DNA from: Chalciporus piperatus
Lineage: Eukaryota > Basidiomycota > Agaricomycetes > Boletales > Boletaceae
Direction of reading: 5' to 3'
NCBI GenBank assembly: GCA_038093975.1
Contig: JBBPTG010000461.1
Location: 1-12,011, forward strand
DNA length: 12,011 bases
Positions within the stretch are counted from its first letter, which is position 1. Each line of letters starts with the position of its first letter. Position numbers and translations under genes: made by a program. The notes under the pieces were generated by a model. That model had not been told where the DNA came from and ran no database searches. It was given only the letters and a program-made list of their open reading frames with translations. Of this stretch, positions 6,616 through 12,011 are shown piece by piece.

Positions 6616-8520
6616 GGGTGAACCAATGGGCGATTTCAGTGGGAAGGGTGGGAGGATTGGAAAGACGAAGTGAGCGCGACTCGGAGGGAAAGATGCCACG
6701 GGAAATGGGGTCTGCGAGATTGTGTTCTGAGGGAGTGAAGACGAGAGTGATGCTGAGGTTGTCGTTGTACATAAAGGCCTCCGCGCGTCGGATACATGCG
6801 TTAACCATGTGATTGCGGCTCCTCCCTTTACGAAAGGCTTGGATTACGCCTTCGTTATCGCTTCTGATCAGGACGTCCACGTCGCGGATCCCTCAAATAT
6901 GAATGAGTCGTATGGCCAGCTCGATAGCGACCGCTTCCAACCATCCGATGTCTCGCCCTTCTCCCTGAGAGCCTCTCCAGTTGATTTTTGTGGGCCATGC
7001 ATCCCATAGACCGTTCCACAGAAGTCCGACACCAAAGTCTGATGAAGCGTCGACCCATATGTTGTAATCGCGAGTTTGAGGTCTTGGCTGGAGGGAACGA
7101 GGGGATAGAGTGTTTTGGAGAGTTTTTAGCCACCATCGTAAATCTGAGCTGACGGAACGTGGCATGTATCGACGCGAGAGTTCGTTCGGAAAGGAGGCGA
7201 GCCATGAGTACGTAGCCGCAAGGTAAGATTGACCTTGAGGGAAAACGAAGGTACAATGATGTAAGTACCCCGCAACGCTCTCGCCTTCGTCTTTGGGAAC
7301 CGGTTGGTGTTCGAAAGTGGCGAGAAAAATGGAGAGTCGGACGATGTATTTGCGTCTTTTGGATGAGGCAAGTGTGACATTGCGGTTTGGAATGTCCCAG
7401 AGAAAACCTAGGTATTCCACCGTATCGAGGAATGGCTGTCCTTTTTCTTGATGCCAAGGAACTCCGAGGGGTGAGATGATCTCTTTGATGTGTGAGAGGT
7501 CGTAATCAGATCGGTAAACTACGTTATTTGAAAACCCCAAGTAAGGACCCTGAGCCGAGGGAAATCGAAAGATGGCGATGTCGTCAACCCATTTTTTAGA
7601 TGGGGTGACGTTGAAAGATTTCCAAATGCGGAGTACGGCACCTGCGATCTCGCCTTGGAGGCCGGCGGCAGAGGCGATGCCGAAAGGGACGTTGTGATCT
7701 AGATAGAAGGAGCCGTTGAAGTATACAACGATGTATCTTTTGTGATCGGGTGCGCATGGTACCGTACGGTAGGCCGCCTCTATGTCTAGCGCGGCGGCTT
7801 GCGCTCCTGGTGGAGCGGTTTTGATCTGATATATGTGTGAGATGATGGGAAGTGAGATAGAGCGGAGAAGGTTCTAAACCGACTGTCGTGTTTTCGAGCA
7901 CGTCTGTTGGGACGTACGAAAACTTCCGAGCGAGTCGAGGATAGAATGAAAAATTGTAGGTAAAGAATACCTACGATGTCTGCGAAATCCTCCGCCGTAC
8001 CCCATTCGGTGGGGTAATCTTTAGGATCGATCTCGTCATTGACGGAGTAATGCATATTGCCTTGATAAGATAGGTGACGGCATACGCGATATTTGTCTGG
8101 CGCGCCGTCGATGCCTTTTTTGATTGCGACTTGGAGCGGGGAAGAGCGGAAAGGACCGATCTTGGTCTCGAGTTGATCTTTGGAGAATGGGCCTGAGAAG
8201 CGACCAAGTTTGAGTTCCCCCTCAATGTACTCGGCAATAATGGATTGATATTGGTAAGCACCTGTGAGGTTATCAGGTGTGTACGTAGACGTGAGGGGGC
8301 GGAAAACGCCTAATCGGAAACCATAACGAATTTTGAACGGCAGCTCGGGAAACTCGTGCAAGAGCTTGGCTCGTTCTAAGAAAAGATGGAAAGCATCTGC
8401 GGAATACGGAGTGACAATGCGTGAAAAATCTGTATCGTGATCATATGCAGTGTGAGAAACGGATAAGTTATCGTAGTACACGTGAGGCTCGAGGAAAGTA
8501 TTAGTGAGTGGGAGTGGAGA
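6593..8520 (-). pseudogene. Reverse transcriptase-RNase H of the DIRS/Ngaro-like element, intron-containing, with a premature stop
   Basis: Exon 1 (about 8520-7975) holds RIVTPYSADAF, RYGFRLGVF, SSPLQVAIKKG, KYRVCRHLSYQG, SVNDEI and PTEWGTAEDF. After the probable intron 7974-7826, exon 2 holds the RT catalytic blocks AALDIEAAYR (Asp at 7784-7786) and WVDDIAIF (Asp pair at 7580-7585), plus DHNVPFGIASAAG and EYLGFLWDIPNR. RNase H follows: WVDASSDFGVG, IGWLEAVAIELA, IRSDNEGV and NLADPISRG, the expected D-E-D-D set, ending at 6593-6595. An in-frame TGA (6893-6895) separates the EAVAIELA block from the SDN block; CGA would restore an Arg codon here, so CpG decay is likely. The pol start is unclear: gag ends in another frame at 8546, so a frameshift or splice may have joined them. 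All catalytic residues survive, which suggests modest age. Confidence 0.78.
7826..7974 (-). other. Probable intron inside the reverse transcriptase (149 nt)
   Basis: Donor GTAGGT at 7974, CTCAC branch-like word and acceptor ATATATCAG ending at 7826. Phase 0. Removing it joins WGTAEDFADI directly to IKTAPPGAQAAALD, which matches the usual spacing of this RT family. Unspliced, the exon 1 frame continues into unrelated sequence and stops at 7786-7788, and the exon 2 frame meets a TAG at 7874-7876. A shorter version with acceptor at 7874 is also in frame but adds about 16 residues. Confidence 0.6.
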
Positions 8521-8545
8521 ACAAAGAGAGAATGAATGTATGTTA

Positions 8546-9127
8546 TCAGATGCAGAGGCGAGCGAGAGCGCCGTGAAGAGAGTCTCCGCAGAAGGAGCAG
8601 GCGTGCTGAGCGGAGGCGTGAGCGTTCTTGCAGGGACGTTTGGCGTTGTTGAGATTGAAAGCGACACAGAGAGGGGTGCCGTTGGAACGGCGGACGAGGG
8701 AGCCTCCGGTGTACTTGGCAAACGTCGGTTTGCCTTTCGCCGTAGTCTCTTCCTTGCAGTCCGAGTATCGGTGACCACTGCGATGGCAGATGAGGCAAGT
8801 GGGATCGGATCTGGGACGATCGGGAGCGTTGAAGGTATTACGATCGGAGGTATGAGCGGTGTTACGATCAGAGGTGTGAGTGGCGTTCCGAAAGGAAGGC
8901 GCGTCGTGATGGTCTTGAGAACGCCTAGCGTTCCTTTGAGAGCTGTTGTATGGCTCGTAGCGATGAGATGAGGATGAGGAGTGGTTCGAGGCGAGCAGGA
9001 GCTCGTTGAGTTGATCTCTGATCACCTTATTCTTGGTGGACTGAGAAGAGATTGTGAGAAGCGATAAGTATTGTGAAGGAGAAGCGAGAGAGATTGAGAG
9101 ATGAGACGTGCCTGCAACTGCATTTTA
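8546..9127 (-). pseudogene. Gag-like remnant of the DIRS/Ngaro-like element
   Basis: One open frame ends in TGA at 8546-8548 and is open back to 9127; a conventional start is not seen (GTG at 9023-9025 is unlikely in a fungus). Numbering from that GTG: a Ser/Asn-rich start, a tandem HTSDRNT repeat (about 50-64), a zinc knuckle CLICHRSGHRYSDC (Cys77, Cys80, His85, Cys90), then a Cys/His-rich segment with RRSNGTPLCVAFN (112-124) and HACSFCGDSLHGA (141-153), a second probable zinc site. This C-terminal arrangement is usual in gag proteins of the basidiomycete YR elements. The N-terminal capsid-like part is missing, and sequence above about 9030 probably belongs to the copia LTR. It would bind element RNA. 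Confidence 0.65.
8837..8884. repeat. 24-bp tandem repeat in the gag remnant
   Basis: Two 24-base units (8837-8860, 8861-8884) share ATCGGAGGTATGAG/ATCAGAGGTGTGAG-like cores and encode the duplicated HTSDRNT block on the minus strand. The length is a multiple of three, so the frame is kept. Confidence 0.8.
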
Positions 9128-9364
9128 TTGAGCTGGTGTCATCCTAAGCCATAAGGCTATGGACTACCAGAGCAGCATACTGCGTAGACACAAAGGGAGT
9201 TTGTGCTCGCTCACCTGATTGCAACGTTGTGGTTGTGGTTAAAGAGTTGTATTAACTCAGATCGACTGAGTTTGAATATATAAGTGTACAGTGGTGATTA
9301 CCTAATCAACTATCGTTTATGGAAACGTAGTGAACTATACACTATGAGCGTAATACGTTCAACA
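9030..9364 (-). repeat. 3' LTR of the copia element (outer end approximate)
   Basis: The inner end is clear: minus-strand TGTTGAACG begins at 9364 directly after the polypurine tract. Inside are a TATA-like CTTATATATTC (about 9274-9284), a CTCAG-ATCGA-CTGAG hairpin (9256-9270) and a polyadenylation signal AATAAA (9124-9129, minus). The outer end should be a CA on the minus strand somewhere between about 9030 and 9115; without the other LTR it cannot be fixed. Confidence 0.65.
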
Positions 9365-9371
9365 CTCCCCC
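9365..9371 (-). promoter_or_regulatory. Polypurine tract
   Basis: Minus-strand GGGGGAG sits immediately before the LTR start TGTTG and about 60 bases after the pol stop codon. That is the expected site for plus-strand DNA priming in an LTR element. Confidence 0.8.
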
Positions 9372-9430
9372 ATGCTTAGTGTACGCTAGTATATGCGAGC
9401 ATAGTAAGAATGTATATTCATGCGCACAAA

Positions 9431-12011
9431 CTAATCGGCGCGATGTATCACTAGACCAAGGAGTGAACGGAACTTCTCGAATTTGATATAACCCAGATTC
9501 TTAGTAAAGATATCTGCAGGGTTTTCATTTCCTTCGATGTAGAAAAGTTCAACGTGCTTTTCCTCGATTGCATCACGAATTGTGTGATAAGCAATACGTA
9601 TGTGTCTATGCTTTTTCTGGTTGACGGGATTTTGTGATAAAAATATCGATCCCTGATTGTCGCCACAGAGAGGAACGGGTTTGAGATTATATCCCAATTC
9701 ACTCAGCATTTGCTTTACACCAATGATTTGGTTGCAGCAATTAGACAAAGCAATGTACTCAGCTTCAGTGGTGCTGTTCGCTGTATTCTTCTGGAGATGC
9801 GAATTCCACATGAAAGCTGCATTCGCGAGTTTCAGGAAGTATCCTGTCTGCGAGCGTGAACGTTCTGGATCAGCTCCTAGATCAGAGTCAGAGAGTCCGA
9901 TTAGACCAGAACCACTCTTTCCATCGTATACGAGAGCATAGTCTCGTGTTCCCTTTAGGTACTTCACGATGTAGAGTGCTTTATCAAGATGCTCTTGAGT
10001 CGGATTTGCCGATTGTCTCGCAAGTTGAGTAACTGCGTAGGCTATGTCCGGGCGTGTGCCGAGCATGATATAGAGTAGGGATCCGATGACCACTTGGAAA
10101 CGCGTCCGTAACACAGGGTCAACATCTTGTGTGTTTTTGATCGGATAATATCCCTGAGGCAAAGGGGTGCGTGCTGGTTTTGCATCTTGCATACCGCAAC
10201 GTTCAACCACCTTATCAAGGTAATCGCATTGATCAACAAAGATCAAGCGTTTGGATCGGTCTCGACGAATTCTCATGCGGAGAAATTCATTTGTCTCACC
10301 GAGATCGCGGCATTCCCATCGTTTCATAAACTTTGCTTTGAGTTGATCAATCTCAAGCTTGTTGGGACCGCAAAAGAAGGCGTCATCCACATAAACAACG
10401 ACATAGACTTTGCCGCGTGTGTAGACATAAATGCCTGCGTCTGAGTAAATCTTTTTAAAGCCTAGTTCCTCCATAGACTTCTTTAATTCGCGCCACCATG
10501 TAATACCAGCTTGTTTAAGGCCGTATAGTGCGCGTCGAAGTTTGAGAACTTTGCCGGCTAACTCAGGTGTGGCAAAACCTTCTGGAAATTCCATATAGAT
10601 TTCTTCTTCCAGTGGACCATATAGATATGCGGAACGCACGTCTAGTCCAGTGATGTGCCAATCTTCTAGAGCGGCGAGTGCAAGCATCATTCGCACTGTC
10701 TCAAATCGGACAACTGGAGAGAAGATCTCATCGTAATCAATTCCTTCGATCTGGGAAAATCCCTTCGCAACCAATCTGGCGCGTTTACGACCGTCGGTTT
10801 TGACGTCAAAGACCCATCGGTTTTTAATGACTTTCCGATTTTTGGGTCTGTCGACTACTTCATATACTTTGCGTTCCTTGAGCATTTGCAATTCTTTCAT
10901 GCATGCTTCACGCCAAAGCTTTTGTTCGTCGGATGGTAATCGCTGAATGTCTCTGAAAGACCATTCGCGGTGATTGGGTTTTTCCTCTGTATCATTGATA
11001 GCTTTAGCACATAAATAACGTGCCAAGTCTGCTCCCCCTTCCCGGGTTAGTCGTTCAATCTCCGTCTCTGAGTCCTCAGCTGATGCTGTTTCAGGAGCGG
11101 GTGGCTCAGGAGTTGAAGGTAAACCACCGGGAATATTTGGTACTTTGGAGGATGATTCTCCAGTGAGTTCCTTCCAGCGTGAGAGACGTTCCACTTCCTT
11201 TACGGTTTTAGTGGGATGTTCGCGTTCGCCGTAGACATTTCCAGGTCGAAGCGGGATCTTGCGATCACGTTGTGGACGTTCTCTGCGACTAGTACGGTCG
11301 CTTTTAGGTGGTAATGCTGGTGGAGCATTGTTCGTCGGTACACGACGAGGGGGTGTGACTGGTGCAGGAGGAAGTTCTGCTTCTTCTTCGTTATCATCCG
11401 CTGATTCATCATCGCGGGGTATTTCCTCAGGCCGTTGAGGGGGTGGAACCCGTGGTTGCTCTGGGCGACGGGGGTTCTCATCCTCTGGATCACTATCAGG
11501 ATGATTAGTGTCTCCATCCTCTTGATTAGCGTCTCCATCTTCTTGATGATGACGTCTTCGTCTCGGTAGGGATACAGCACGATGAGGTTTTGAATTTGGG
11601 CACTTGGGGAATAAATTCTCATCAAAAACTGCGTGTGCAGACGTGTGGATGGAATTATTAGGTCGCAAAAATTGCATATTGGCTTCGTTCGTAGGAGAAA
11701 CTCCCAGATAAACCATTAGCTGCGATTTTGGTTGCAACTTTCCACCACGAGTGTCTTCGGGAAGATGCACATAGGCACCACATCCGAATACGCGAACGTG
11801 ATTGAGAGATGAAAGTTCGCCAGTTAGTAGCTCTAATGGTGTTTTCCAGTTAAGTCTCCTGTTAGGGATTCTATTATGGAGATACCGAGCATGTTGAACT
11901 GCGAATTCCCAGAATGATGATGGTAAGCAAGCATGAAGACGCATTGCTTGTGCCTTGTCCATGAGCGTACGGATATGCCGTTCAGCTCTGCCGTTCTGCT
12001 GAGGAGTGTGT
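9431..12011 (-). CDS. Copia pol polyprotein, partial (integrase end, RT, RNase H)
   Basis: The frame is open from the right edge to TAG at 9431-9433, so the protein is cut by the window and its true start is outside. At the edge, TPQQNGRAERHIRTL carries the last acidic residue of the integrase DDE triad. Numbering from the in-frame Met at 11962: the integrase C-terminal part (1-120) includes PLELLTGE and RVFGCGAYVHLP. A long acidic, Pro-rich linker spans about 135-300, with two EDGD units from a 21-bp repeat near 11511. RT has NRWVFDVK (381-388), RARLVAKGFSQ, LDVRSAYLYG (Asp441) and YVDD (524-527). RNase H has LSDSDLGADP, STTEAEYIAL and DNQGS, ending in the NPADIFTKNL tail. RT, integrase and RNase H copy the element RNA and insert the DNA. 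No stop or frameshift is seen, so this copy may be competent. Confidence 0.93.
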   Translation of the reverse strand, partial: HTPQQNGRAERHIRTLMDKAQAMRLHACLPSSFWEFAVQHARYLHNRIPNRRLNWKTPLELLTGELSSLNHVRVFGCGAYVHLPEDTRGGKLQPKSQLMVYLGVSPTNEANMQFLRPNNSIHTSAHAVFDENLFPKCPNSKPHRAVSLPRRRRHHQEDGDANQEDGDTNHPDSDPEDENPRRPEQPRVPPPQRPEEIPRDDESADDNEEEAELPPAPVTPPRRVPTNNAPPALPPKSDRTSRRERPQRDRKIPLRPGNVYGEREHPTKTVKEVERLSRWKELTGESSSKVPNIPGGLPSTPEPPAPETASAEDSETEIERLTREGGADLARYLCAKAINDTEEKPNHREWSFRDIQRLPSDEQKLWREACMKELQMLKERKVYEVVDRPKNRKVIKNRWVFDVKTDGRKRARLVAKGFSQIEGIDYDEIFSPVVRFETVRMMLALAALEDWHITGLDVRSAYLYGPLEEEIYMEFPEGFATPELAGKVLKLRRALYGLKQAGITWWRELKKSMEELGFKKIYSDAGIYVYTRGKVYVVVYVDDAFFCGPNKLEIDQLKAKFMKRWECRDLGETNEFLRMRIRRDRSKRLIFVDQCDYLDKVVERCGMQDAKPARTPLPQGYYPIKNTQDVDPVLRTRFQVVIGSLLYIMLGTRPDIAYAVTQLARQSANPTQEHLDKALYIVKYLKGTRDYALVYDGKSGSGLIGLSDSDLGADPERSRSQTGYFLKLANAAFMWNSHLQKNTANSTTEAEYIALSNCCNQIIGVKQMLSELGYNLKPVPLCGDNQGSIFLSQNPVNQKKHRHIRIAYHTIRDAIEEKHVELFYIEGNENPADIFTKNLGYIKFEKFRSLLGLVIHRAD

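Larger units (their letters stand above)
4901..9127 (-). mobile_element. Decayed DIRS/Ngaro-like tyrosine-recombinase retrotransposon
   Basis: On the minus strand a gag remnant with zinc knuckle, RT, RNase H and a tyrosine recombinase occur in that order. This combination defines the YR retrotransposons, which integrate through the recombinase instead of a DDE integrase. No methyltransferase reading was seen between RNase H and recombinase, which favours Ngaro over classic DIRS. Lesions: a premature TGA in RNase H, a displaced recombinase N-terminus, and loss of the gag start. Both ends are approximate: the gag side meets a copia LTR and the other end lies somewhere in 4900-5381. Confidence 0.75.
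9030..12011 (-). mobile_element. Ty1/copia LTR retrotransposon, 3' part
   Basis: The minus strand shows, in order, the end of integrase, RT and RNase H, then a polypurine tract and a 3' LTR. Integrase before RT defines Ty1/copia. The front half (gag, protease, most of integrase, primer binding site, 5' LTR) lies beyond the right edge. The long uninterrupted ORF suggests a young insertion. The outer LTR end is placed only approximately, so the target-site duplication cannot be read. Confidence 0.88.

Noticed and set aside
7596..7901. 101-codon minus-strand frame over the RT catalytic region
   Set aside because: It is Arg-rich and a shadow; the RT motifs (LDIEAAYR, WVDD) are in a different frame of the same strand.
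8504..8971. 155-codon plus-strand Gly/Val/Ser-rich frame
   Set aside because: It is antisense to the gag remnant, whose zinc knuckle is convincing; the apparent repeats here come from the 24-bp tandem repeat.

Overview
The window looks like a repeat-rich, accessory region of a filamentous basidiomycete genome, most likely an agaricomycete. The reasons are compact GT-AG introns of 50-66 nt, a relic of a chitin synthase with a myosin-motor domain (a fungal cell-wall gene), a tyrosine-recombinase retrotransposon of the DIRS/Ngaro type, and a Ty1/copia element. No rRNA, tRNA, CRISPR array or bacterial operon structure was seen.

Left part (1-2528): two apparently intact, spliced genes lie head to head. 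On the minus strand (841 to 239) is a 162-residue, three-exon gene whose N-terminal half resembles the VapD/Cas2-like ferredoxin-fold family. On the plus strand (1317-2214) is a three-exon gene for a 258-residue protein of unknown function. Their shared 475-bp intergenic region holds a 147/148-bp tandem duplication (966-1255) with repeated CCAAT-type words and a bZIP-type palindrome, then a TATA box close to the plus-strand gene. I regard this gene pair and its duplicated promoter as the most interesting non-transposon signal.

Middle part (2529-4900): gene debris. A plus-strand gene of a fungal hypothetical-protein family (2529-3233) keeps a clean 50-nt intron but is broken by a nonsense codon and by a 10-bp tandem duplication. 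A minus-strand membrane-protein-like fragment (3418-3660) comes next. Then comes a minus-strand fragment of the myosin-motor part of a class V/VII-type chitin synthase (about 3704-4335), with several frameshifts and a stop. 4336-4900 has no gene, only small inverted and phased repeats.

Right part (4900-12011): mobile DNA, all coding on the minus strand. A decayed DIRS/Ngaro-like element carries, in its own 5'-to-3' order, a gag remnant with a zinc knuckle, RT plus RNase H with a probable 149-nt intron and a premature TGA, and a tyrosine recombinase with an intact R-H-R-Y tetrad but a displaced N-terminus. A GC-rich noncoding tail (4900-5381) may be its 3' end. Abutting or interrupting its gag side is a Ty1/copia element, of which the 3' LTR (about 9030-9364), polypurine tract and an uninterrupted pol ORF (9431 to the window edge) are visible. 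The open copia ORF beside a damaged DIRS-like element suggests that the copia copy arrived later.
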